A DNA stretch of 18,841 nt from AC-32 sp035624425 (GTDB lineage Bacteria > Actinomycetota > Thermoleophilia > Gaiellales > Gaiellaceae). The position numbers were made by a program, and so were the translations under genes. Location: contig DASPRN010000090.1 of NCBI GenBank assembly GCA_035624425.1, positions 1-18,841 on the forward strand, read 5' to 3'. The notes under the pieces are model-generated. The model saw nothing but the letters and a program-made list of their open reading frames with translations, did no database searches and had not been told where the DNA came from. Position 1 is the first letter of the stretch. Each line of letters begins with the position of its first letter. Of the stretch, positions 6,195 through 13,216 are shown piece by piece.

Positions 6195-8288
6195 GTGGCG
6201 GTCGACGTTTCCTTACCGCGGCCCGATGCCGTCGCGCGCGCGACGGCGGTCCCGGCCCGCCTGGTTCTCGCCGGGATCGTCGCCGTCAGCTTCGCCGTCC
6301 GCCTCGCCGCCGCCCTCGTCCACACCACCCCGCTCTACTTCCCGGACGAGTACATCTACTCGGGCATCGCGCGCTCGCTGGCTGAGAACGGCCGACCGCT
6401 GATCCGCGGCCATTCTGCCCACTTCCCGGCGATGCTGGAGCCGCTGCTCGCGGCACCCTTCTGGCTCTCGCACGACCCCGCGGTCGTCTACCGCCTGACC
6501 CAGGCCGAGAACGCGCTCTTCATGTCGCTCGCGGCGGTGCCCGCCTACCTGCTCGTCCGGCGGCTCGGCGGCGGCTCGTGGCCCGCACTGGCGGCCGCGG
6601 CCCTGACCGTCGCCTCGGCCGACCTCTTCTTCGCCTCGTTCGTGCTCGCCGACGCGGTCGCCTATCCGTTCGTGCTCGGCGCGGTGTACGCCGGCGTCTG
6701 CGCCCTGGCCCGCCCGAGCCGGGGCAACCAGCTCGGCTTCGCGCTGCTGGCCGGGCTCGCGACCTTCACGCGGATCCAGTACGTGTTCCTGCCGCTCGTC
6801 TTCCTGGCGGCCGCCCTGGTCGTCGAGCGCTTCTCGCTGCGCACGGCGGTGCGGCGCTTCCGCCTTTCGCTCGTGCTCTACGCGGCGCCGCTCGCGCTCG
6901 TGGCGGGGCTCGGGCCGAAGCGCCTGCTCGGCTACTACTCCGGCATCGCCGATTTCGGCGTCAAGCCGCTCGCGATCGGCCACTGGCTCGGCACCGACTC
7001 GCTGCTGCTTGCCTACGCCGCCGGTTTCGCGCTCGTGCCGGGCGCGCTCGCCGGGCTCGCCTACGCGCTTCGACGCCCGCGTTCGCGCGAGGAGAGCGCA
7101 TACGCCGCGCTCGCTACCGGCGTCCTGCTCGCGATCTTCACCGAGGCCGTGCTCTACGCGACCAACGGCTCCGACCGCTTCCAGGAGCGCTACCTGATGG
7201 TGCTGCTCCCGCTCGTCTTCCCTGCCTTCTGGCTCTGGACGCAGCGGGGGCGCCCCGGCGCGCGGGTCGTCGCGCTGCTCGCGCTCGGCCTGATCGCGGT
7301 CGCCGCGCGCGTGCCGCTCTCCGGCTACACGATCAGCGACTCCAAGCAGGACTCGCCCTTCCTGCTCGCGGTCTTCCGGCTCGAGCATGCGGTCGGGATC
7401 GGCAACGGCTCGCTGCTCGTCGCGATCGTCGCCAGCGCTCTCGCCTGCCTCGGAGCTGCCGCCTGCTTCCGGGCCGGCTTCGCCCGCTGGGCCGTGCTGG
7501 CGACGCTCGTCGCCTCCTGCGTCGTCTCGGCCGGGGCGGTCGCCTTCGACGCCCATGTCGTCAAGTCGGTACGGGCGAGCCTGCTGCCGACCGACGCGCG
7601 CTGGGTCGACCACTCCGGGCTAGGCGACGTGACGCTGGTGCAGACGCCGGCAACGCCGCATGCGGCCGCGGACGAGCAGCTCTTCTGGAACACGTCGCTC
7701 AAGCACCTCTACTTCCTCGACGACGCCACCGCGATCGACGCGTTCGGCTCCGCGCGGACACATGCGGCGCCCGACGGCCGGCTCGTCTCCGGCGGACACA
7801 CGCTGCAGGGGCCCCTGCTCGTCTCGAACTTCGCCGTCCGCGTGCTGCTCTCCGGCGCCGTCCGGGTCGCGCGCGGGGCGAACTACGATCTCTGGCGCCC
7901 GCTCGGCACGCCGCGCTTCGCGCTCTTCGCAGGCGGGCTCTACCACGACGGCTGGCTCGCGAGCAGCGGGCACATCACCGTCTGGCCCGCCGCCGACGGC
8001 CGCGTGCGGGGGACGCTAACGCTGCCGCTCTCGCTACCGCCCGAGCCGCGTGCGGAGCGAACGGTCCTGCAGCTCCGCGGACCAGGAGTCGCCCGCCGCG
8101 TGGTCGTCAACCCCGGCCGTTCCGTCGTGTTGCGCCTGCACGTCTCCCACCGAGGGCCGTGGTCCCTGAACTTCCGCGCCGAGCGCCCCGGCTACCTCTC
8201 CGACGGCCGCCCGATCAGCGTCATGGCGCAGATGCCCACCTTCGCCGGCCTCTTCTGCGGCACCGCCCCGCCGACGACGTCGGCCTAG
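6195..8288 (+). CDS. GT39-like (GT-C fold) membrane glycosyltransferase
   Basis: 697 residues from GTG 6195. Proteins of this kind transfer sugars from polyprenyl-phosphate donors outside the membrane. Seen: first membrane helix at about 22-43, then LYFPDEYIYSGIARSLAENG, where Asp51-Glu52 form the acidic pair of the first outside loop that acts as catalytic base in GT-C enzymes. Many further helices follow to about residue 450 (for example 106-122, 131-150, 155-171, 181-211, 223-238, 270-291, 303-321, 332-346). DRFQERYLMVLLPL lies in the later helical region, as in ArnT/PMT relatives. A soluble beta-rich C-terminal domain of about 200 residues follows (from about 490). The acceptor is unknown. 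It is head-to-head with the sulfatase-like gene and ends 25 bases before the VOC gene on the other strand. Confidence 0.85.
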   Translation: MAVDVSLPRPDAVARATAVPARLVLAGIVAVSFAVRLAAALVHTTPLYFPDEYIYSGIARSLAENGRPLIRGHSAHFPAMLEPLLAAPFWLSHDPAVVYRLTQAENALFMSLAAVPAYLLVRRLGGGSWPALAAAALTVASADLFFASFVLADAVAYPFVLGAVYAGVCALARPSRGNQLGFALLAGLATFTRIQYVFLPLVFLAAALVVERFSLRTAVRRFRLSLVLYAAPLALVAGLGPKRLLGYYSGIADFGVKPLAIGHWLGTDSLLLAYAAGFALVPGALAGLAYALRRPRSREESAYAALATGVLLAIFTEAVLYATNGSDRFQERYLMVLLPLVFPAFWLWTQRGRPGARVVALLALGLIAVAARVPLSGYTISDSKQDSPFLLAVFRLEHAVGIGNGSLLVAIVASALACLGAAACFRAGFARWAVLATLVASCVVSAGAVAFDAHVVKSVRASLLPTDARWVDHSGLGDVTLVQTPATPHAAADEQLFWNTSLKHLYFLDDATAIDAFGSARTHAAPDGRLVSGGHTLQGPLLVSNFAVRVLLSGAVRVARGANYDLWRPLGTPRFALFAGGLYHDGWLASSGHITVWPAADGRVRGTLTLPLSLPPEPRAERTVLQLRGPGVARRVVVNPGRSVVLRLHVSHRGPWSLNFRAERPGYLSDGRPISVMAQMPTFAGLFCGTAPPTTSA

Positions 8289-8313
8289 TAGCACGGGATT
8301 TCGAAACAGCCTG

Positions 8314-8742
8314 TTACGGGAGAGCCGAGTGGATGAACATCCAGCGGTGGCCCTCGAGGTCGGCCGCCGAATAGAGCCTGCCGAAGGGAAGGTCTTCCAG
8401 CTCACGGATGATCGTCGCGCCCGCCGCTCGCGCCCGGGCCTCGTGCGCGTCGACGTCCCCGACCTCGACCAGCGCGCCATCGACGACAAACGGCGTCGCC
8501 AGCCAGCGCGCCGCCTGCTCGCACTCCTCCGCGTGGTGCGAGGGGCTGCGGTAATCCGGCCCGGGCCAGCCGAGCATCACCGTCGCCCCCTCGAGTGAGA
8601 GCTCCGCATGCGTCACGCGTCCCTCGCCGTCCGAGAACCGTGGGGCCGACTCGCGGAAACCAAACGCGTTGCTCAGCCAGTCGACCGCCGCCCCCACGTC
8701 CTCGTAGGAGAGCATCGGCACGGCTCGGTTCGTTCCGGGCAT
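8314..8742 (-). CDS. VOC (glyoxalase/bleomycin-resistance fold) family protein
   Basis: 142 residues from ATG 8742. It has the paired beta-alpha-beta-beta-beta modules of the vicinal oxygen chelate fold: VPMLSYEDVGAAVDWLSNAFGF at the start, THAELSLEGATVMLGWP ending the first module, then FVVDGALVEVGDVDAHEARARAAGA and DLPFGRLYSAADLEGHRWMF in the second. The second half (PFGRLYSAADLEGHRW) is typical of the PhnB/glyoxalase-like group. The specific substrate cannot be told. It lies downstream of the sigma factor gene on the same strand, but strong hairpins lie in the gap, so it is probably transcribed separately. Confidence 0.85.
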   Translation of the reverse strand: MPGTNRAVPMLSYEDVGAAVDWLSNAFGFRESAPRFSDGEGRVTHAELSLEGATVMLGWPGPDYRSPSHHAEECEQAARWLATPFVVDGALVEVGDVDAHEARARAAGATIIRELEDLPFGRLYSAADLEGHRWMFIHSALP

Positions 8743-8782
8743 GACGGCCGAGATTCTAGGGTCGCAGAGGTCGGCCGCCGGA

Positions 8783-8799
8783 GCCGGGCTTCGCCCGGC
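8783..8799 (-). other. Short perfect hairpin upstream of VOC gene
   Basis: GCCGGGC, three-base loop, GCCCGGC. Read on the minus strand the apex is GCGAAGC, a mini-hairpin known to be exceptionally stable. It lies 41 bases upstream of the VOC start and about 97 bases below the stronger hairpin at the sigma factor stop. It could help insulate the two genes or sit in the VOC leader. No U-tract follows. Confidence 0.4.
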
Positions 8800-8895
8800 G
8801 GGAGGCTCACTGCCAAGAATCCCGCCGACCCGAGCGCACATCCGCCGGCACGTGAAACGCCACGAGCTCCTTGCACGAGTCGGAAGGAGGGGGCT

Positions 8896-8922
8896 CACGG
8901 GGGAACCAGGGGTTCCCCCGTG
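8896..8922 (-). terminator. Strong hairpin just after sigma factor stop (putative terminator)
   Basis: A perfect 12-base-pair stem, CACGGGGGAACC / GGTTCCCCCGTG, with a three-base loop. It begins three bases past the TAG of the sigma factor gene on the minus strand. Flanking G and C runs extend the stem by about four more pairs with a two-base bulge. There is no T-tract beyond it, so it is not a textbook intrinsic terminator; it may end transcription inefficiently, protect the 3' end, or be a repeat found elsewhere in the genome. The remainder of the gap to the VOC gene shows no coding signal. Confidence 0.6.
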
Positions 8923-8925
8923 CCC

Positions 8926-10020
8926 CTAGACGCAGTCCTTGAGGCCCTGCGCTTCCGGGAGCGACTCGAGCTTCTTCAGCGTGTTGTTCTCGATCTGGCG
9001 GATGCGCTCGCGCGTCACGCCGAAGGCCTTGCCGACCTCCTCGAGCGTGCACGGCTGCGCGCCGGAGAGGCCGAAGCGGAGCTCGATCACCTTCCGGTCG
9101 CGCTCGGGCAGGGAGGCCAGCGCGTTGTCGATGTCCTCCCGGCGCAGCGAGACCTGCGCGGTGTCGAACGGCGACTCGGCCTGCTCGTCCTCGACGAAGT
9201 CGCCGAGCTCGGACTCCTCCTCCTCGCCGATCGGCTTCTCGAGCGAGACCGGGTGCTGCGCCATGCGCAGGATGTCGCGCACCTCCGAGGTCGTCATCTC
9301 GAGCTCGACCGCGATCTCGTCGGGCCGCGGCTCGCGGCCGAGACGCTGGACGAGCTGCCGCTCGATGTGCACGACCTTGTTCAGCTTCTCGACCATGTGC
9401 ACGGGTATCCGGATCGTGCGCGCCTTGTCGGCGATCGCCCGGGTCACCGCCTGTCGGATCCACCACGTCGCGTACGTCGAGAACTTGTAGCCCTTGCGGT
9501 AGTCGAACTTCTCGACCGCGCGGATCAGGCCGAGGGAGCCCTCCTGGATCAGGTCGAGGAAGCTGAGGCCGCGGCCGAGGTACGACTTGGCGATCGAGAC
9601 GACGAGGCGCAGGTTGGCCTCGATCATCTGCGTCTTCGCGCTCATGTCGCCGCGCTCGATCCGCTTCGCCAGGTAGACCTCCTGGTCGGCGGTCAGCAGC
9701 GGCACCTTGCCGATCTCGCGCAGGTAGAGCCGGAGCGAGTCGAGGCTCGGCTCGACGGTCAGGTCGAGCTTCGGGCCCTTCTCCTCCTCGGCCAGGGCGG
9801 GCTGCTCGTGCGGCGGGTGCTTGTGGTTCTCGCCCTCCATCAGCTCGATGGAGTGGTCGATCAGATAGGTGTAGAAGTCCTCGATCTGCTCCTTGGAGAG
9901 CTCGACCTCTTCGAGCCCGGAGACGATCTCGTCATAGGTGAGGAACCCCTTCTCGAGCCCGTCCTGGACCAGCTTGTGGAGCTCTTCGACGTCCGGAAGG
10001 GAAATGTCGACGGTGAGCAC
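8926..10020 (-). CDS. rpoD: Principal-type RNA polymerase sigma-70 factor (RpoD/SigA)
   Basis: 364 residues. GTG start at 10020 supported by GGAGGTCAA directly upstream. All housekeeping sigma regions are visible: a short region 1.1 (about 8-60, three helices), an acidic linker (61-90), region 1.2 (DSLRLYLREIGKVPLL, 94-109), region 2 (NLRLVVSIAKSYLGRGLSFLDLI at 136 onward, then KFSTYATWWIRQAVTRAI for -10 recognition and melting), region 3 (to about 270), and region 4 (LPERDRKVIELRFGL; helix-turn-helix TLEEVGKAFGVTRERIRQIE). It recruits core polymerase to most promoters. The length and intact region 1.1 point to the primary factor, but a group 2 paralogue cannot be excluded from one window. 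It is preceded by a 129-base AT-richer gap that probably carries its promoter. Confidence 0.93.
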   Translation of the reverse strand: MLTVDISLPDVEELHKLVQDGLEKGFLTYDEIVSGLEEVELSKEQIEDFYTYLIDHSIELMEGENHKHPPHEQPALAEEEKGPKLDLTVEPSLDSLRLYLREIGKVPLLTADQEVYLAKRIERGDMSAKTQMIEANLRLVVSIAKSYLGRGLSFLDLIQEGSLGLIRAVEKFDYRKGYKFSTYATWWIRQAVTRAIADKARTIRIPVHMVEKLNKVVHIERQLVQRLGREPRPDEIAVELEMTTSEVRDILRMAQHPVSLEKPIGEEEESELGDFVEDEQAESPFDTAQVSLRREDIDNALASLPERDRKVIELRFGLSGAQPCTLEEVGKAFGVTRERIRQIENNTLKKLESLPEAQGLKDCV

Positions 10021-10042
10021 TTGACCTCCGGCGGTCTCGCGG

Positions 10043-10061
10043 ATTGTCCGAAAACGACAAT
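10043..10061 (-). promoter_or_regulatory. Inverted repeat in sigma factor leader
   Basis: ATTGTC, seven bases, GACAAT: a perfect six-base inverted repeat 22 bases upstream of the sigma factor start, just above its ribosome binding site. It could be an operator for a dimeric repressor or a leader hairpin. An alternative pairing gives ATTGT-CG / CG-ACAAT with an AAAA loop on the plus strand. No clear -35/-10 pair was found at standard spacing. Confidence 0.35.
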
Positions 10062-10125
10062 GGCGAGAGCCGGCCCGCTCTCTCCCTCAGCCTCTCCCCT
10101 CGCCGCGTCGGATGTTACACATGAA

Positions 10126-10140
10126 TTCCGCAATTCGGAA
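10126..10140. promoter_or_regulatory. AT-rich palindrome upstream of sigma factor gene
   Basis: TTCCGCAATTCGGAA is a dyad (TTCCG / CGGAA) in an unusually AT-rich patch (about 10113-10150) of a very GC-rich sequence. It lies between the asparaginase stop and the sigma factor gene. On the minus strand it is followed by GTGTAACAT, a loose match to a -10 box. Likely promoter/operator territory for the sigma gene; no regulator can be assigned. Confidence 0.35.
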
Positions 10141-10149
10141 ACAATTTCT

Positions 10150-11034
10150 TCACAACTTCGCCATCGCCCCGACGCGCTCGTTATGGCTGTTCTCCACGGG
10201 TAGCTCGGCGAAGCCGGACAGGTCGAGCCCCAGCAGCCCGACGAACGCTGCCAGCGCGGGGCGAAGCGCCCGGGAGTTGCCGTCGGCGCACTTGAGCGCG
10301 ACGCCGACCCCGTCGGAGGACGCGGCGCACATCAACCCCTCCGCACCGCCCTTGGCGATCCAGCCAGGGAGCCTGCGCATCAGCTCCGTGTCGGTCGCGC
10401 CTTCGCCGCCGACAAGCTCCGGCCGTGCGCGCATCGCCGCCGCGATCCGGTCGCCCCCGTCCAGCCCCTCGAAGCGGGAGAAGGCGCGGGCTGCGCGCTC
10501 CAGCGGAAGCGCGAAGCAGACGACGCCACAGCCGTCGATCGCGGTCTCGACTTGGTCCTTGTCCAGCTCGGCGGCGGCGGCGACCTCCTCGTGCAACGCT
10601 CGCTGGAGCGGGTGGTCCGCCCCGCGGTAGTCCTCCACGGGCCAGCCCCGGTCGCGGCAGACCGCGATCATCGCCGCGTGTTTGCCGGAGCAGTTGTGGT
10701 AGATCGGCTCCGGGGGCCGCCCCTCCTGCACGCCGCAGTCGAGCTCCTCCTCGCGGCCACCGGTCTTGCGCAAGAGCTCGCGCGCCGCGGCGACGTGCAT
10801 CGGCGTGCCGTAGTGCGAGGCGGCGGCGATCGCCAGGTCGTCGGTGTCCAGGTTCTCGCGCGCGCGAGAGAGGAGCAGGGCCTGGATGGGCTTGGCCGAG
10901 GAGCGGAGAGACGCCGACACCCCGGGGTCGCCGGCCTGTGCCACGATCACGCCGTCCTGCACCGCGACAGCGTGCACGCGGTGGACCGATTCGACGATCT
11001 CGCTCCGCCTGACGGCTACGCTGAGCGGCTCCAT
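10150..11034 (-). CDS. L-asparaginase II, Rhizobium etli type (PF06089)
   Basis: 294 residues from ATG 11034. This family hydrolyses L-asparagine to aspartate and ammonia but is unrelated to the E. coli-type threonine enzymes. Seen: RSSAKPIQ giving an SxxK pair (Ser45, Lys48), ASHYG (Ser73), HNCSGKHAAM with Cys115 and Lys118, and DGCGVVCFALPL with Cys169. From memory of the R. etli structure, a Cys/Lys/Cys set binds zinc and the SxxK serine is the nucleophile; the Cys115-Lys118-Cys169 spacing agrees with that. GGEGATDTELM and WIAKGGAEG are further family blocks. Full length for the group (about 300). The start lies only 14 bases from the divergent DNA glycosylase start. No signal peptide, so cytoplasmic. 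Confidence 0.9.
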   Translation of the reverse strand: MEPLSVAVRRSEIVESVHRVHAVAVQDGVIVAQAGDPGVSASLRSSAKPIQALLLSRARENLDTDDLAIAAASHYGTPMHVAAARELLRKTGGREEELDCGVQEGRPPEPIYHNCSGKHAAMIAVCRDRGWPVEDYRGADHPLQRALHEEVAAAAELDKDQVETAIDGCGVVCFALPLERAARAFSRFEGLDGGDRIAAAMRARPELVGGEGATDTELMRRLPGWIAKGGAEGLMCAASSDGVGVALKCADGNSRALRPALAAFVGLLGLDLSGFAELPVENSHNERVGAMAKL

Positions 11035-11048
11035 GGGCGGGAGCGTAG

Positions 11049-11876
11049 ATGCCTGAGATTCCGGAGGTCGAAGCCTGGCGCCGCGCCCTCGACGATCCGG
11101 TCAGTGCATTCCCGATCGAGCACGCGGGGCCGGCGCATATTGCGACGCTGAAGACGTTCGACCCGCCGCTGTCGACGCTCGAGGGGCGGCGGCTTGCGGG
11201 GGCCGAGCGGCGGGCCAAGCGGCTGCTCTTCCCCACCGAGGACGGGGAGCTCGTCCTGCTCGTCCACCTGATGTCGGCCGGGCGCATTCGCTACCTGACG
11301 GCGGGCGAGAAAGGCCCGAAGGCACCGGCGTTCCGGCTCCGCTTCCAGGGCGGCGGCGAGCTCGTGCTGACCGAGGCCGGGGCGAAGAAGCGCGCGGGCG
11401 TCTGGCTGCTCTCTCCGGAGGAAGCGGCCACGGAGCTCGAACACCTCGGCCCGGAGGCCTTGGGCCTGGGAGCCGACCGGCTCGGCGAGATCCTGGCGGG
11501 CCAGCCGCGCCGCTTGCACTCGCTCCTGCGCGACCAGCGAATCGTCGCCGGCATCGGCCGGGCCTGGGCTAACGAGATCCTGCACGAGGCGGGCCTGTCC
11601 CCTTTCGCCCCGGCCCAGGGACTGTCCCCGGGACAGGTCCAGGCGCTCGCGGACGCGATGGAGTCCGAGCTCCGGCGCGGCCTCGAGCTGCGCGAGCGCG
11701 GCGCCAAGGACGCGAAGGTCTACCGCGTCCACAACAAGCTCGGCGAGCCCTGCCACGTCTGCGGCACGCCGATCGCCCGCGTCGACTTCGACCAGCACAC
11801 GATCTTCTACTGCCCCGAGTGTCAAACCGGGGGCCGCCTGCTCAAAGACCGTCGCCTGTCACGATTGCTGCGATGA
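11049..11876 (+). CDS. Formamidopyrimidine-DNA glycosylase family (Fpg/Nei) protein
   Basis: 275 residues from ATG 11049. The family excises oxidised bases and cuts the abasic site. Seen: N-terminal MPEIPEVE (Pro2 Schiff-base nucleophile, Glu3 after Met removal), AKRLLF (Lys57, the beta-hairpin lysine), the helix-two-turn-helix with GIGRAWANEILHEAGLSP (Asn175), and a C-terminal zinc finger with Cys235, Cys238, Cys255, Cys258. Odd: the finger reads DQHTIFYCPECQ, with His where the usual Fpg finger has an Arg before the Thr, so this is a divergent actinobacterial subgroup and its substrate may be Nei-like or different. GGGAG before the ATG is a weak ribosome site. Its TGA overlaps the ATG of the ankyrin gene (ATGA), so the two are translationally coupled. 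Confidence 0.88.
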   Translation: MPEIPEVEAWRRALDDPVSAFPIEHAGPAHIATLKTFDPPLSTLEGRRLAGAERRAKRLLFPTEDGELVLLVHLMSAGRIRYLTAGEKGPKAPAFRLRFQGGGELVLTEAGAKKRAGVWLLSPEEAATELEHLGPEALGLGADRLGEILAGQPRRLHSLLRDQRIVAGIGRAWANEILHEAGLSPFAPAQGLSPGQVQALADAMESELRRGLELRERGAKDAKVYRVHNKLGEPCHVCGTPIARVDFDQHTIFYCPECQTGGRLLKDRRLSRLLR

Positions 11877-12349
11877 GCGAGCTGCTGGACGCGCTCTACC
11901 GCGGAGACCAGGCCGGGGTCGCGGAGCTGCTGGCCGCACGGCCGGAGCTCGACGTCTTCGAGGCTGCCGCCCTCGGAGACGACCGGCTGCTCGCGCTGCT
12001 GGACGAAGACCCAGCAACGGCGAACGCGTTCGGCGACGACGGCTTTCAGCCGCTCGGGCTCGCCTGTTTCTTCGGACGCGTCGAGGCCGCGCGATTCCTG
12101 CTCGACCGCGGCGCCGACCCCAACTCGCTCGCCCGCAACGAGCACATCCAGGCCGGGCCGCTGCACTCGGCCGCCGCCTCGGAGAACAAGGACGCCGCAA
12201 CGCGCTACGAGCTCTGCGAGCTCCTGCTCGACCGCGGCGCCGACCCGAACCTCGAGCAAGGCGACGGCTTCACTGCGCTGGACGCCGCACGGCAAGACGG
12301 CGACGAGCGGCTCGAGAAGCTGCTACGAGACAGCGGCGCTGTCGGCTAG
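11873..12349 (+). CDS. Small ankyrin-repeat protein
   Basis: 158 residues starting at the ATG inside the ATGA overlap with the DNA glycosylase gene; a longer in-frame reading from 11819 would run inside the glycosylase and is less likely. Residues 1-60 are helical with repeat-like spacing (LLDALYRGDQAGVAELLAARP). Clear ankyrin units follow: GFQPLGLACFFGRVEAARFLL-DRGADPN, then PLHSAAASEN...YELCELLLDRGADPN, and GFTALDAARQDGDERLEKLL. Ankyrin folds bind protein partners; coupling suggests a link to the glycosylase or just shared expression. Its last 27 bases overlap the 3' end of the convergent hydrolase gene. Confidence 0.85.
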   Translation: MSELLDALYRGDQAGVAELLAARPELDVFEAAALGDDRLLALLDEDPATANAFGDDGFQPLGLACFFGRVEAARFLLDRGADPNSLARNEHIQAGPLHSAAASENKDAATRYELCELLLDRGADPNLEQGDGFTALDAARQDGDERLEKLLRDSGAVG

Positions 12350-13216
12350 CCAGTCCAACACGACGGCCCACTGCTCGTCCAGGAAATGCCCGCCGCCTTC
12401 GAGCAGCTCGAAGCGGGCGTTCGGGAGCCGGCTCGCGACGTACTCGCCGTGCGTGCGCGGCGCGAGCACGTCCAGCTCGCCCTGCCAGAGGCGCACCTCG
12501 GCGTGGACGTCCTCGGGCTCGAACCCCCACGACTTGGCGAAGGCGAGGTCGTCGTCAGCCCAGCCGCGCACCCCCTGGCGCGCCGCCTCGACGAACGACT
12601 CGCGCATCACGGAGCGGAACGCTTCACGCGAGGCGATCTCGCGGTCGACCTCGGGCAGCTCGGAGACGATCTCGTCGATCACGGCGTCCGGGTCCGACTC
12701 GAGCCGGTCGACGAACGGCTGGATGAAGGCCTCGACCGCTTCGCGCCCCTGAACGGCCGCGCCGAACTCCCGGACGTTGATATCCGCCAGGCCGTCGTAG
12801 AAGTCGAAGTCGTCGGTGTCGGACGGCGCGGGAGTGACGAGCGCGCCGACGCGGAGCACCCTGTCCTCCAGGAGCGCCCCGCAGGCCAGCGCGTGCGGCG
12901 CGCCGCCGGAGCCGCCGACGACGGCGAACCGGTCGAAGGCGAGCTCGTCCGCGATCGCCTCGATGTCGGACGCCGCATCGGCCACCGAGCGGCCGATGTT
13001 CGGGTCCGAGCCGCCGTAGCCGGGCCGGTCGTACGCGACCATCTTCACGCCGTGGCGCTCGTACATCTGCGGATCGGGATGGCGGGCGCGCCGGCTGCCG
13101 GGAGTGCCGTGGCAGACGATCACCGGCACGCCGTCGGCAGCGCCGCGCTGGACGAACGCGAGCGTCCGCCCGTCACGCGCCTTGGCAGTTCCTTCGTATT
13201 CCATCGGGCGGATCAT
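12323..13216 (-). CDS. Alpha/beta hydrolase
   Basis: 297 residues from ATG 13216. The canonical fold elements are present: oxyanion-hole CHGTPGSR (36-42), YDRPGYGGSDP after strand 4, the nucleophile elbow GGSGGAPHAL with Ser103, Asp249 in GELDVLAP, and His277 in GGGHF. The cap region (about 130-225) is charged and helical. Substrate unknown; the group includes proline iminopeptidase-like enzymes, esterases and lactonases. ATGA overlap with the upstream oxidase gene (stop 13213-13215, start 13214-13216) shows translational coupling; a second Met four codons in (MEYEGTAKARDG) is an alternative start. The 3' end overlaps the convergent ankyrin gene by 27 bases. Confidence 0.9.
   Translation of the reverse strand: MIRPMEYEGTAKARDGRTLAFVQRGAADGVPVIVCHGTPGSRRARHPDPQMYERHGVKMVAYDRPGYGGSDPNIGRSVADAASDIEAIADELAFDRFAVVGGSGGAPHALACGALLEDRVLRVGALVTPAPSDTDDFDFYDGLADINVREFGAAVQGREAVEAFIQPFVDRLESDPDAVIDEIVSELPEVDREIASREAFRSVMRESFVEAARQGVRGWADDDLAFAKSWGFEPEDVHAEVRLWQGELDVLAPRTHGEYVASRLPNARFELLEGGGHFLDEQWAVVLDWLADSAAVS

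Noticed and set aside
4051..6402. 783-residue open frame opposite the sulfatase-like gene
   Set aside because: Its translation is almost only R, A, E, D, G, H with no fold or hydrophobic pattern; this is the usual GC-rich antisense artefact. The minus-strand protein has clear motifs.
6213..7613. 466-residue minus-strand frame in the glycosyltransferase
   Set aside because: Arg/Glu/Asp-rich with no motifs; antisense shadow of a membrane-protein gene.
8301..8316. AACAG-C-CTGTT palindrome between convergent genes as a terminator
   Set aside because: Only five base pairs with a one-base loop, so it cannot fold, and there is no T-run.
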